From the NCBI GenBank assembly GCA_026122225.1, contig JANEZZ010001845.1, positions 124,001 through 188,000 on the forward strand: DNA of 64,000 nt, given 5' to 3'. Source of the stretch: Heloderma charlesbogerti (Eukaryota; Chordata; Lepidosauria; Squamata; Helodermatidae). How positions within the stretch are numbered: position 1 is the first letter of the stretch; the number at the start of each line of letters is the position of its first letter. The notes beneath the pieces are model-generated. The model was not told the origin of the DNA and did not search any database. It saw only the letters and a program-made list of their open reading frames with translations. Shown here in pieces: positions 51,291 to 61,689 of the stretch. Made by a program: the position numbers and the translations under genes.

Positions 51291-52283
51291 GTCAGTCGCT
51301 TAATCTACCAGTTAATGTTTGCAGCCTTGCAAATGAACCCTGTTTGTTTTGTTTAGCTATGTACTCTCCCCTCCCCCCCAGGCCTCCAGTTCCAGTTCTT
51401 TCTTGGAGAATTACAATGCATGGTGGTGGTGGTGGTAGTCGGAGGAAGCTGGAATGAAAGCAGTCATTAATCTCCATTCCAGAGTAGAGGTAGAATCAAT
51501 CAGATTTCCCAGCAGCTCCCGTCCTGCTTCCCAAAGTTCAGCAATGAGGCATTCTGGGAAATGCTAGAGTTGGCAGCCATGCACTTTGCACAGCACAGCA
51601 TTCTGGTAAACTGAACATCAGCCATACCTTCCTTTTTCTCTCCAACCAACAATAGCCTTGAGAATCTGCTGGACATACTCAGCTCTATTACTTATTCACC
51701 TCATCTCCTGCTCCTGTGCCTTTCCCATTTGCTGAATAACCTCAGATTCAAGGAAGAAATTCCCCTGAAGCTGGAGCTACGAGAACAAAGCCACATGAAT
51801 ATGAATTGTCTTTTTCTCCAAGGCCAGCATTCAGTTCTAAGCTGACACTCTAGCCATTCACCCAAGCAGCAGTGAAACAGCCCAAGAATGCATTGTATTA
51901 ATAGAAACTATGGAAAAGGCAGATAGCTCTAAGCTCTGGCTGGTCACCTAAGTGGAGATTAAAGTAATGCAGAGATGGTTTCTTCTTTTTTAAAATGTAG
52001 CACAACAGCAAGCAATGTAAGCAATGATCAAGCTAAGGGAATCATGCAGAGTATCAAATGAAGAGTCCCCCTTGCTATTGATAATTCTTCCCAATCTCAA
52101 AAGAATTTCCTTGAGGCATTAGTCATACTGCCATTGTCTATAAAAAAGGGTTTCTGTTCTCTCCATCCTCCAGCCATTTGATGTTTTTTAACCCGATTGG
52201 ACTCCAAAAGGTCAGAAAAGGGGGAAAAAATCTAAGGAATTATATAAGATAAGATATTGGTGCACACACCTCACTTTCCTGAA
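51291..52283. other. Stretch without recognisable gene or repeat
   Basis: No reading frame or repeat is identifiable. A (GGT)n run of about six units lies at 51,422-51,439. Confidence 0.4.
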
Positions 52284-52544
52284 TAGGGATGGGAGAACCA
52301 GCAAGGATTGTGCACTTTCCTCCCACTGATTAAGATGTGAACATGCTTTTCTTTTTATTTTCTTTAAACGTACATTTTAAAATGAACATTCTTTGAAAAG
52401 GCCACACCTTTCAACACCATTGCAAGCTCAAGAGTCTTTGAACCTTTTTTGAGAAATGTGCTCACGTTTATGTGTGGGGTTGTGAAAGGGGGCAAGTCCT
52501 GATGACTGACTGACAAACAGAAACAACATTCTCATACATCCCTG
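52284..52544. mobile_element. hAT-type MITE, 261 bp, with 8-bp TSD
   Basis: The termini are TAGGGATGGGAGAACCAGCA and TTCTCATACATCCCTG. Flanks TTCCTGAA (52,276-52,283) and TTCCTGAG (52,545-52,552) match at 7 of 8. The right end matches the element at 7,483-7,862. Noncoding. Confidence 0.82.
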
Positions 52545-53294
52545 TTCCTGAGTGATAAAAAAATCCCAGTGACATTGCTAATGGTGTTGGGTTTCCTTTG
52601 GACAAGAGAGAAACCCATGGGGACTTCTGGACTTCTGAAGTGCTGGCTTCAGGTTCTGAAGGGCCTGTAGGTAAGATGGTGCCTTCTGTGGATCTCCTCT
52701 CTGAGTGGTTCCATCTCCGGGCCATTTAGATGCCTTTTCACTCAGGCCCTAGTCTTGCTCAGGGGGAAAGTGCAAGGCAAATGGAAGTGGCAGCAGTGTT
52801 TCCAAACCTTTGTCCCTGCTTGCACACTCAAGAGGGTAGATGAATTGAATAGGCATCAACAGCAGAGAGGAAGAGCAGCAGGGCTAGGTGGCATGGGGGT
52901 CACTATTCAGACCTCTGCAGGACAGGAGTGTGGATCTTGGCAGGTGCCCAGCAATGCCAACCTGTGGTGCTGGGCCTGATGGAGCTTTACAAATATTTGC
53001 ATACAAGGCAGAAGATCCACAACACAGCAGGAGATTGACAGAGAGAGGCCTACATTTCCCAGGGTGCGTTCAGCCAGCACATGCATGCACACACGCATGC
53101 ACACGCACACACACCCTTTCTTCCCTTAGCTGGTGGGAGAGGCCACTTTCTCCATCAGATTTGGGGCAGCCAAATCTATCACTATATAGCATTATAGAGC
53201 ACAGCAAGGTCAATTTTTTTCCTGCCCCTCCTTCTGAACATCCCCCCTGAGATTCCTGAACAACACTGCAGGGCTCCAGTTCCTAGGGATGGAA
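52545..53294. other. Stretch without recognisable gene or repeat
   Basis: A compound CA/CATG microsatellite lies at 53,080-53,114; frames across it are artefacts. Nothing else identified. Confidence 0.4.
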
Positions 53295-53475
53295 GAACAG
53301 CCATCAGAGGCAGTATGCCTATACACACCAGTTGCTGGGGAACATGGGTGGGAGGGTGCTGTTGCACTCATGTCCTGCTTATGAGTTTCCCGTGGGCAGC
53401 AGGTTGGCCACAGCGTGAACAGAATGCTGGACTAGATGGCCCCTTGGTCTGATCCAGCAGGGCTCCTCTTATGTA
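53295..53475 (+). repeat. CR1-group (L3-like) LINE 3' UTR
   Basis: AGAGGCAGTATGCCTATACA, CCAGTTGCTGGGGAACATGG and CCTTGGTCTGATCCAGCAGG match the 3' ends at 29,120-29,305 and 39,720-39,902. No coding part remains. Confidence 0.8.
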
Positions 53476-53559
53476 TGATGTGAAGTGATGCCCAAGCTCA
53501 TACAATTTTCCAATTTCAATCTTGATGCTTGTTTCACCTTGTAATTGTTCCTGAATGTC

Positions 53560-53842
53560 TTTAAAAAAAAAAAACTGGAAAAGTGTGCATTTTTGAACAA
53601 GAAACATGCACATTTTCCAAGTACACACCAAAATGCACACTTCCCCCATTAATTAAAGAGTGCACTCTTTTTGAAAAATGAGCATTTGGAAGAGTGTGTT
53701 TTTCAAAAATTGCAATTTCAAACTCAAGAACGTGTGAGGTTTATTTGTTGTTTTTGTTTTGTGTTTTAAAGCAGAGTTGCAAGTGAGGAACATTCAGCTG
53801 TGTGTCAAGCAAAACAAAAAACAAAAAAACCCACACATCCCT
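53560..53842. repeat. Decayed hAT-type MITE
   Basis: GTGTGCATTTTTGAACAAGA, CATGCACATTTTCCAAGTAC, CCCCCATTAATTAAAGAGTG and the right end CCCACACATCCCTC resemble the AT-rich MITE group. The left terminus is not identified. Confidence 0.45.
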
Positions 53843-54280
53843 CCTACCTGTCCACATTGACTGGAACAGGAATACTCCTCTTAGGGACAGGGGACACTGT
53901 AATATTTTGTTCCTATGGATTTCAAACCTTCAGATAACCCCCAAAGGTGCTCTGAGAAATCAGCCCAAACGCACCACCAAAGATGTGGTTATTCTTAATG
54001 CAGTCTTGCCATCTTCTGTCAGCTGAGTAGAACTGCACAACATCCAAAGAAAGAACATGGTTTTATAACCAAAAGCAATTCTGATTTTTAACACTCACTT
54101 TCAAATATACATTTTTTATGCAAGAGAATTATTCAGCAAAACAGTATCTAGACCTCCCAAAAGCATTTTTTCCCAAGCAGATTTGTGCCATTTTTAAAGT
54201 GTATAGTTAAAAGGTATAAGTATATACCTTTTCTCCTGGTGCCCCAATCACTGACTTCCTCTAATAAGATTGCATGGGTC
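53843..54280. other. Stretch without recognisable gene or repeat
   Basis: No feature recognised. Confidence 0.4.
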
Positions 54281-54688
54281 TTGTTGTTGTTCAGTCGTGT
54301 CCGACTCTTCGTGACCTCATGGACCACAGCACGCCAGGCCTTCCTGTCCTGCGCTCTCTCCCGGAGCGTGCTCAAGTTCATATTCATTGCATCGGTGATG
54401 CTATCTAGCCATCTCATCCTCTGCCGTCCCCTTCTCCTGTTGCCTTCAATCTTTCCCAGCATCAGGGTCTTTTCCAGGGAGTTTTCTCTTCGCATTAGGT
54501 GGCCAAAATATTTGAGCTTCAGCTTCAGTATCTGTCCTTCCAATGAGCAGTCAGGGTTGATTTCCTTTAGGACTGACTGATTTGACCTCCTTGCAGTCCA
54601 GGGGACTCGTAAGAGTCTTCTCCAGCACCACAGTTCGAAAGCATCCATTCTTCAGTCTTCAGCCTTCCTTATAGTCCAGCTCTCACAG
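54281..54688 (-). mobile_element. BovB, 5'-truncated (about 408 bp)
   Basis: The minus strand encodes MDAFELWCWRRLLRVPWTAR, NQSVLKEINPDCSLEGQILK, LMRRENSLEKTLMLGKIEGN and VTKSRTRLN before the ACAACAACAA tail. The N-terminal part contains a small change just before AFELW. TSD candidates GCATGGGTCTT (left) and GCACTGGCTTT (right) match only partly. Dead fragment. Confidence 0.88.
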
Positions 54689-54849
54689 CACTGGCTTTCA
54701 AGATGGCAGCTCCTACAGTGCAGACTCTCCAGGAATGGGTGCACGCTCCCCCCAGGTTTCCCCACTTAGAGGGCAATTTAGTGATTGCTACTAATGTAAG
54801 CAGCCTTTTAATAGAAAAAGAAATACTGTGCCAGTAGCATCCTTAAAGA

Positions 54850-55105
54850 AAGAGCACCTCGGGATGGGGATGGATGGACCGCCTTCCTCCGTGTGCCGAA
54901 CCCCCAGCACTGACCCAACCCAGGCAAGCGGTGCAGGGCAAGCTGCTTGGGGGTTCATGGGGTGCTCAGCAGTGGTGCTCAGGTGTCCGCTCCCTCATCA
55001 AGCACTGTTTGCCACTCAAATGGCTGCATGTTCTTTTCTGTAAGTATCCCATCTATGTAAATCGGGGCCTTAAAGGGGCAATGTCCACAACATTACAGGC
55101 ATTTA
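54850..55105. repeat. hAT-type foldback MITE fragment
   Basis: CTCGGGATGGGGATGGATGG at the left, CAAATGGCTGCATGTTCTTT in the middle and CAACATTACAGGCATTTATG near the right follow the order of the 48,074 and 18,941 elements. The right half is missing. Confidence 0.5.
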
Positions 55106-55678
55106 TGAGTTTGAACTTTTGATCTCCAATATCTAATATTATGGTATTATAACATCTCTGAAACAAATGTTGTGAAAAGAGCTTGTATTACAAAAGTACT
55201 GTGTAGCTTGTTATGATTTAATTTTGCTTTCTTCAAAGTTGGAGAAAGAATATCAAAAGTTGTTGGGATCAAGACCTTACAGTTGCTGCTAGGAAGAATG
55301 GAGGAGAACAGAGCTTTGATTCATGCTGAGATGCCCACTAGGGGAAAGGACTGTGCTTAGTCCTTTCCACTTAGCTCCGCTGTGCTGGGGTGGAAAAATG
55401 ACCCCACAAACAAACATGTGTCTGTGGTGTCAGAAGAAGTATCTTATAAACTCAAACTATTAACAGGTATAATAAACAGTCAAGGTAAAACATTAGGTAA
55501 AACATGTATTACTATGAATTAATTGTTTGGGTGTTGAGGGGTATTTTTCTACCCCTGGAGCAAATCTGGTGAGATAAACATGCCCCCAGTGAAATTCTAT
55601 GGCTAGTGCCCATCTCCTGCTCTCTCCTGACCTAGAAGAAGCCAGAGGGAAAGGGTCCTGGCCCTTTAAAAAAACAGA
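55106..55678. other. Stretch without recognisable gene or repeat
   Basis: No feature recognised. Confidence 0.4.
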
Positions 55679-56452
55679 TCATAGAATCATAGAATAGTAG
55701 GGTTGGAAGGGGCCCACAAGGCCATCAGGTCCAACCCCCTGCTCAGTGCAGGAATCCAAGTCAGAGCATCCCTGACAAATGGCTGTCCAGCCTCGTCTTG
55801 AACGCCTCCAGTGTGGGAGAGCCCACCACCTCCCCAGGTAATTGGTTCCATTGTCGTATTGCTCTTACAGTCAGGAAGTTTTTCCTGATGTTCAGACGGA
55901 ATCTGGCTTCCTGTAACTTGAGCCCATTATTCTGTGTCTTGCACTCTGGGATGATCAAGAAGAGATCCTGGCCTTCTTCTCTGTGACAACCTTTCAAGTA
56001 CTTGAAGAGCGCTATCCTATCTCCCCTCAGTCTTCTCTTCTCAAGGCTCAACAGGCCCAGTTCTTTCAGTCTCTTTTCGTAGGGCTTTGTTTCCAGTCCC
56101 CTGATGATCTTTGTTGCCCTCCTCTGAACCCTCTCCAGTTTGTCTGCTTCCTTCTTCAAGTGTGGTGCCCAGCACTGGACACAGTACTCCAGATGAGGCC
56201 TAACCAGTGCTGAGTAGAGGGGAACTAGTACTTCCCAGGATTTGGAAGCTGTGCTTCTATGAATGCAGCCCAAAAGAGCATTTGCCTTTTTTGCAGCCAC
56301 ATCACACTGTTGGCTCATATTCAGCTTGTGATCGACAACAATTCCAAGATGCAGCTCTTGATGATGGGACTCTCAGAAGGAACCTCCTGGACTGACTGCC
56401 AGTTGTCTAGGCCAGTGCTGGGGCGGGGCGGGGGGGACTTTCCAGAACTCAA
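55679..56452 (-). pseudogene. CR1 LINE, 5'-truncated, C-terminal ORF2 largely open
   Basis: On the minus strand a frame of 185 codons (56,318-55,761) reads MSQQCDVAAKKANALLGCIH, LVPLYSALVRPHLEYCVQCW, LERVQRRATKIIRGLETKPYE, RAIRQWNQLPGEVVGSPTLE and ends HLSGML; homology extends upstream to about 56,440. The 3' end carries two TCATAGAA units (55,679-55,694). It is the best-preserved CR1 here, but without endonuclease and RT core it is nonfunctional. Foldback element Y (56,461) lies only a few bases from its upstream limit. Confidence 0.9.
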
Positions 56453-56460
56453 GCTGTAGG

Positions 56461-57394
56461 TAGGGATGGCGGAGAATTTCTCCACGAATCTTCGGGAGGC
56501 TGAGTGCCGACGCATTCGGCCCCCTGAAAGTGTTGGGGGAATTCTCCGCCGCCCCCCCGCCCCCTCCCGGATGGGACTTACCTTCGGCAAATGTCCCTCT
56601 CGGCGGCGGGTCCCGGTGGCGGTTCGGCGGCGGTTCGGCGGGGGTGGGGGTGGCGGCCGGTCTCCTGTCCAGCTGCCGCCACCACCATTACAAAATAAAA
56701 AAGAACAGTAAAAAAAAAAACACCACCCATGATAGGCTACGTGACGATTTACGTAGCCTATCACGGCTAGATTTCCAAAGTCAGCCGTGATAGGCTACGT
56801 AAATCATCACGTAGCCTATCACGGGTGACTTTGGGGGGGGGAAAGCACATATGCAAATGGCGGCGCCCCATGGGCGCTGCCATTTGCATTCCTTATTTGG
56901 ACAGGGGTAGTCTATGTAAAGATTTACGTAGACTACGGCAAAAATAAGGGAACGCTATTTGCGTTGCCCTTATTTTCGCCTTAGTCTACGTAAATCTTTA
57001 TGTAGACTACATGTGCAAACTAAGGAACGCAAATGGCGGCCCCCCATGGGCGCCGCCATTTGCGATGCGTACGCACTTTTTTTTTTCCCCCAGAGTCACC
57101 CGTGATAGGCTACGTGATGATTTACGTAGCCTATCATGGCTGACTTTGGAAATCTAGCCGTGATAGGCTACGCAAATCCATAGCCTATCACGGGTGTGTG
57201 TGTGTGTGTGTGTTTTTACTTTTTTTTTCCACAGCCGGGGAGATGGGGTGCTCCTCCCCGGCCTGAATTTCACCGGGGAGGGATGGGGCGCCTCCCCCCC
57301 TTGCCTGAACTTCGGGGGGAGAACCGAAGCGCCTCCCCCCCCCCCACTGTGAAGCAAGCTGCGGGACCAGGCAAGTCCCTTTCGTCCATCCCTA
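56461..57394 (+). mobile_element. Multi-hairpin foldback hAT-type element Y, copy 2 (934 bp), perfect TSD
   Basis: It begins TAGGGATGGCGGAGAATTTC and ends TTCGTCCATCCCTA. Identical 8-bp duplications GCTGTAGG lie at 56,453-56,460 and 57,395-57,402. The order of parts is: a GC-rich arm (CGGCGGCGGTTCGGCGG); hairpins with GATAGGCTACGTGACG and its complement near 56,730-56,825; a block with GCAAATGGCGGCGCC against GGCGCCGCCATTTGC; two central hairpins with GTCTACGTAAATC; a second hairpin pair near 57,102-57,192, the last of which has lost part of its arm; and a different GC-rich right arm with a (GT)n run (57,194-57,213). It is the reverse orientation of the copy at 41,730. No protein is encoded. 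Confidence 0.88.
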
Positions 57395-57545
57395 GCTGTA
57401 GGGTGGCTCTCCGTGGTGCTGAAATCACTCCTGGTCCAGGGCTGGTACCTGCAGTGCTGGCTGTGGTACTAACCCTGCTCCTGTTCCAGTTGCCTGTCCC
57501 ATGTTGTGGTTCCTCACCTGAGCCATCACCCACTAGTGAAAAGGG

Positions 57546-57546
<1 letters not shown>

Positions 57547-57582
<36 letters not shown>
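57547..57582. repeat. (TC)n microsatellite
   Basis: About eighteen CT units. The SLSLSLSL frame is an artefact. Confidence 0.9.
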
Positions 57583-57587
<5 letters not shown>

Positions 57588-58186
57588 TCTATTTTTAATT
57601 TTATCTTTATAAATGAAACAAATACTACCAACAATATAATCAGAATCTTCAGTTTCCAACAATACAATATTCTAAAAAAAAAAAGGGAAGAGAAAGAAAG
57701 AAAGAAAAAAGAAAAAATAGAATTATATTAAACTACAATAAGAACAAACCAAATAGCCTTATAGCCTTATAGCACAGAAATAGAAGCAAACAATCCATTT
57801 CCATTGGCCATAAATAACCATTCAATTAACGCTTAATAATAAACATTAAAGGTTTAGCCAACAAGGAATAATAATAATAATCCCAGAATGGAATTAATAA
57901 TAATAATACTAATAAAAAGGGGGGGAGAGAAGTTTAAGAAAAGGATAAAAACAAGAGTAAATCATTTGTATATTTTAAGTAATATACCTAAAGATATATT
58001 TATATGTGTATACACACATACACACACAAATATGCACTTTATTACAATACAACATAAAAAAGAGGAGAAAAAAATGCAAACATTTATTTTGGCGTATTGC
58101 CCAGAAATCTTAAAAGGGCCTCTCTCTTATGGCCATTCACCTTGCCTTATTTGGCAGGGGCACCTAGATTGTTATCTCATGCAGGT
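57583..58186. other. AT-rich stretch without gene
   Basis: Very A-rich, with AAT and AAAG runs (57,675-57,720, 57,868-57,915) and a (CA)n-like run near 58,010-58,030. Possibly part of an unrecognised retroelement 3' region. Confidence 0.35.
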
Positions 58187-58590
58187 GTTTCAAATCTACG
58201 TATGCTGTTGAATGCATTTTTTATGTCCACGAATCACGTTTCGTGCTCAGAAGTGTAAGAACTTCAACTGCAGGTTGCATCTGAGTCTGTGCTCCATTCA
58301 GAAGGTTTGAGCAGGGTTGTTGTTGTTCAGTCATTCAGTCATGTCCAACTCTTCGTGACCCCCTGGACCACAGCATGCCAGGCCGTCCTGTCCTGCGCTC
58401 TCTCCCGGAGCGTGCTCAAGTCCATATCCATTGCGTCGGTGATGCTATCTAGCCATCTCATCCTCCGCCGTCCCCTTCTCCTTTTGCCTTCAGTCTTTCC
58501 CAGCATCAGGGTCTTTTCCAGAGAGTTTTCTCTTCGCATTGAGCAGGGTAAATCCTGATAAAAATGAACTGGATCAATGTGTGACTTGTG
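58187..58590. mobile_element. hAT-type MITE family Z (right half), split by BovB
   Basis: TACGTATGCTGTTGAATGCA, AAGAACTTCAACTGCAGGTT and GGTAAATCCTGATAAAAATG follow the right half of family Z at 13,800-14,224. The BovB fragment at 58,318-58,538 lies between GTTTGAGCAGGG and GTAAATCCTG. The left half and right terminus are missing or decayed. Confidence 0.6.
58318..58538 (-). mobile_element. BovB, severely 5'-truncated (221 bp), perfect 11-bp TSD
   Basis: It is flanked by TTGAGCAGGGT at 58,307-58,317 and 58,539-58,549. The minus strand encodes MRRENSLEKTLMLGKTEGKR, RWLDSITDAMDMDLSTLRER and VQGVTKSWT, with several changes relative to the full-length copy. No functional domain. Confidence 0.9.
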
Positions 58591-58599
58591 TTATTTGAG

Positions 58600-58855
58600 C
58601 AAACTGAGCATGAAGATCTATAGGAGGGGTCCCCCATTGTAATTCGCACAAACTGTGGCTGAAATTTGCACAAAAACCAGCCATCATTTGCACAATTAAA
58701 AAAAAACCCAGAGGAATCTTCAAGTTGGCTGACTCGGTGCAGGTTGAGTCAGGCTCAGCTGCAGAAAGTGGACTAAAGTCCAAGAAAGTGGACTAAACTC
58801 CTTGAGCGTCACCCCCCGCCCCCAATGGATTCCTCCAATATCCCTGCCTCACACA
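58600..58855. repeat. hAT-type MITE fragment (ATTATGGCC family)
   Basis: GCACAAACTGTGGCTGAAAT, TGCACAAAAACCAGCCATCA, GAAAGTGGACTAAAGTCC and the right end CCTCCAATATCCCTG match the element at 63,400-63,593. GAAAGTGGACTAAA(G/C)TCC-type text is duplicated at 58,765-58,800. Confidence 0.5.
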
Positions 58856-59404
58856 GAATCTTAGCCATCTCCTGTGAGTTGACACCCAGTGTCCATGCCT
58901 CCTCTAATGGTCATGACCTCTAAAGCCCTGTACAGCTCAGGTCCAGGCTATCTGAAAGACTGTATTCACTCCTCTAATGGTCCCAGGGATCCATTCAGGT
59001 TTGGGAATATTCTGAAACTTTTCCTCTAAAAAGCCTACTCACAGGAGTCCCAATAAATATCAGCAGAGGGAGCTGTAGGCCTTAATATCCCTCTTCACAG
59101 ACAGGATATGCAAGAAGGTTTTATCTAGTAACAGTGGCCAGTTCAGTCCTCTTTGCCTACCAGCTCTGCCATCTTTCCCAGATTACCAGTGTGTGGCCTA
59201 AATGTCTTATTTCACAACTATACTCATAATGTGTGGCTGTATTATTCATTGAGTACCATTCCCCATTCCCATTCCCACCTGTTTAGAAGCCTCCATGCCA
59301 TCAAGAGCCCTGCCTTCCCAGTCACACAAAGGCTTCTAAACACTTCTTCTCAGAAACTCTTGTCAGAATTTTGTGCTCAACACATGGAAACATGTTGCAC
59401 TTGT
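58856..59404. other. Stretch without gene; short duplicated L2-like segment
   Basis: GTCATGACCTCTAAAGCCCT with GTACAGCTCAGGTCCAGGCT (about 58,910-58,965) matches the L2 pseudogene at 44,132-44,190 almost word for word, embedded between two copies of CCTCTAATGGTC. It is a small L2-derived insertion. The rest is unassigned. Confidence 0.5.
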
Positions 59405-59800
59405 AGGGATCTCCAGTCACAAAATGGCTGTGATGGGGCGGGGGGGTTGGCCAGTAATAAAATGACTGCCATGGTCACGAAACTCCAAAAGGCAAAGACT
59501 AGAAGAAAAGGAACCTGCCCAAGAACCTAACTACAAGGCAAAGTGGGGTCTCTAAGCTCCAAAACATGAAACCACTCCTTTGAACCCAAACACAGATGGT
59601 ATGGGAGGGTGGCACTTCATTTTGCAGAATGCCAGCTTCCCAGTTAAAAAACAGTATTTTTAATATATATATATATCTTAACAAATCAAAGAAAAATCAG
59701 GAGAAGCAGGGAGTCTGGTGGGCACCAAGAGAGATGACTGTGGGCACATTGGTGCCCACAGACATTGGAGATCTTAGGTCTACAAAGTCACATGCCTGGG
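59405..59800. repeat. Palindromic MITE-like repeat (955-1,310 family)
   Basis: CAAAATGGCTGTGATG, CTCCTTTGAACCCA, GTGGGCACCAAGAGAG and GTGGGCACATTGGTGCCCAC relate it to the block at 955-1,310. An AT microsatellite lies at about 59,665-59,676. Ends are uncertain. Confidence 0.35.
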
Positions 59801-60001
59801 GATGCTGAGGGTGAGGCATCCTTGCTCCCTCCACACCTTTAGCCTGCCCGTTACAGGCCCAGGGTTCCAGCTCACAGGGCAACCTCCATGTTTTCTGGAA
59901 GCTTTCCCTTCAAACTTTTCCCAATGCATGGATAGCATCAGGGAAGTGCTGGCCCAGGGTGTGACAAGCACGCCCATCCCTGCTGTCTCTGTCTGTGTGA
60001 A

Positions 60002-60423
60002 TAGTGATGCCAGAGGAAACTATAATGGAACCAAATGAGTTCAGATTTTCATGAATCCAACATGCAGATTCCGCAGTGAACCGGGTTTTCTCCGGTTGGG
60101 TGGATTCCACAGACTTACAGACTGGTTTTCTAACTTTCCTGAGTTTTGCTCAAATCCCATTGTAGAAAAATATACAAAATAAAGAAACCCAGCCAAAAAA
60201 TATGCATTTCCCCCATAGGCTAAAGTGTGACAATACACATTAGCGGGGAATATACTCATTTTTGCAAGCAGGAAAATGTGCAAAATGTGCATTTGCACAA
60301 ATCCAGAAACAAAACAAAACAAAACAAAAATGTTTCTGCCAGTGGGTGGACAATGGAAAGAAAGGCACATGACAATCTGCAAAACACAGATGGAACAGAT
60401 TTTACACAATCCATGCATCCCTA
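60002..60423. mobile_element. hAT-type MITE, 422 bp (37,918 family)
   Basis: It starts TAGTGATGCCAGAGG and ends CCATGCATCCCTA. The flanks TGTGTGAA and CATATGAA match at 5 of 8. Interior matches with 37,918-38,333: CCAAATGAGTT, GCATTTCCCCCATAGGCTAA, GGCACATGACAATCTG. Noncoding. Confidence 0.6.
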
Positions 60424-60438
60424 CATATGAATGAGATT

Positions 60439-60516
60439 GTGTGGAGAGAAATGCCTGAATAGGGCTTACATGAAATACTTGTGTGGAGAGAAATGCCTGA
60501 ATAGGGCTTACATGAA
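60439..60516. repeat. 42-bp-spaced direct repeat, two copies
   Basis: GTGTGGAGAGAAATGCCTGA followed by ATAGGGCTTACATGAA occurs at 60,439 and again at 60,481 with no change, indicating recent tandem duplication. Confidence 0.85.
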
Positions 60517-60526
60517 CAGCAAACTC

Positions 60527-60998
60527 TAAGGATGTCTGAAGCAGCAAAATCAGAGCTTGCTGAAGTTCTCCAAATTCAACCTCAAAGCTCGTTCTGGCTT
60601 GAGCCCATATCAGATGCAAGCTTTGGTGGGTTTTTTTCCATTTTGCATGAAGATCCGTGCATATATTTTTCTTGTGTATTTTTCCAAATGTACACATCAA
60701 TTGTGGACGTCACTGAATAATGCATTTCTCCCATTGATTAAAGCATATTTGTGCACATTTTTTAAAAGTATGCATTTTTCATGCACATTTTTCAAAAGTA
60801 TGCATTTTTCATGCACATTTTTCAAATGCATGCATGCTGTCCCACATATCTTAGTTTGGTCCAGGAATCACTTCACAGCCTCAGAAATGTACAGACTTCA
60901 ACTGCAGGTTGTGTCTGACTCTGTGCTTGGTCCGGAAGGTCTGAATTGGGTAAATCATGATCAAAAACAAGCTGAAATTAATTTCTCATACACCCCTA
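60527..60998. mobile_element. hAT-type MITE family Z, 472 bp, with 8-bp TSD
   Basis: The left end is TAAGGATGTCTGAAGCAGCA and the right end is CTCATACACCCCTA. The flanks GCAAACTC and GCAAAGCC match at 6 of 8. The interior repeats GCATTTTTCATGCACATTTT about twice more than the copy at 13,800, which explains the greater length. Noncoding. Confidence 0.75.
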
Positions 60999-61384
60999 GC
61001 AAAGCCAGCACTTTACTTCTTCTCCAGTTGGGTCAATTATTTTGACTACTTCTTGCCAATGTTTCATAGGATTGCTGCCCCCCATCCACATACAAAATCC
61101 TCTCTTGTTACCCTGGATGTGTTTGCAGGTGGGAAGACTCAGATAAATTTCCAAGCAGCTCATGGCTGGTGCTAGGAACTGTAGTTTCCAGGAAGTGATA
61201 TGACAAGGCTGACATGTATGGCACCATCAGTGCACATTCACGGACATTGTGACATGGGAAAGAACAATTTGGAAACAGATATGCTTTTTAAGAAAGTTCA
61301 TAATTACTGAGCCAATACTGAATCAAGAGGAAGGGAGTTCATCTATCCCTAGGCAAAATCCAGGGCATTACAAAGAACAGTTTC

Positions 61385-61620
61385 CCCCAAACTGGTGTCG
61401 CCTGGGGATAATGGGAGTTGTAGTCTGTGTACACCAGTTTCTGGGGAGCATGGGCAGGAGGGTGCTGTTGCACTCATGTCCTGATTGTGGGTTTCCCATG
61501 GGCAGCTGGCGGGCCCCTGTGTGAACAGAATGCTGGTCTAGATGGACCCTTGGCCTGATCTAGCAGGGCTCTTCTTATGTTCTCATGTTCTGAGTCCAAG
61601 ACGTCTGGAGGGCACCAAGT
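61385..61620. repeat. Palindromic repeat of the AACTCCCATCA family, split by a LINE 3' end
   Basis: The left arm (61,385-61,426: CCAAACTGGTGTCGCCTGGG, ATAATGGGAGTTGTAGTC) and the right arm (61,591-61,620: GTCCAAGACGTCTGGAGGGC) are the two ends of the palindromic family at 23,870. The sequence between them is a CR1-group LINE 3' UTR. Confidence 0.65.
61427..61590 (+). repeat. CR1-group (L3-like) LINE 3' UTR
   Basis: TGTACACCAGTTTCTGGGGA, GGAGGGTGCTGTTGCACTCA, CCTTGGCCTGATCTAGCAGG and CTTCTTATGTTCTCATG match the other 3' ends of this family. Only the terminal 160 bp are present. Confidence 0.8.
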
Positions 61621-61689
61621 TGAAGACGGCGGACATAGAAGATACGCAATCAAATAAGATGTGACATTAACGGAGTCTTTCCCCATTCC

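Noticed and set aside
57196..57612. Protein-coding frame of 138 codons on the plus strand
   Set aside because: It runs through the right arm of foldback element Y and a (TC)n microsatellite; the LSLSLS repeat is a translation of simple sequence.
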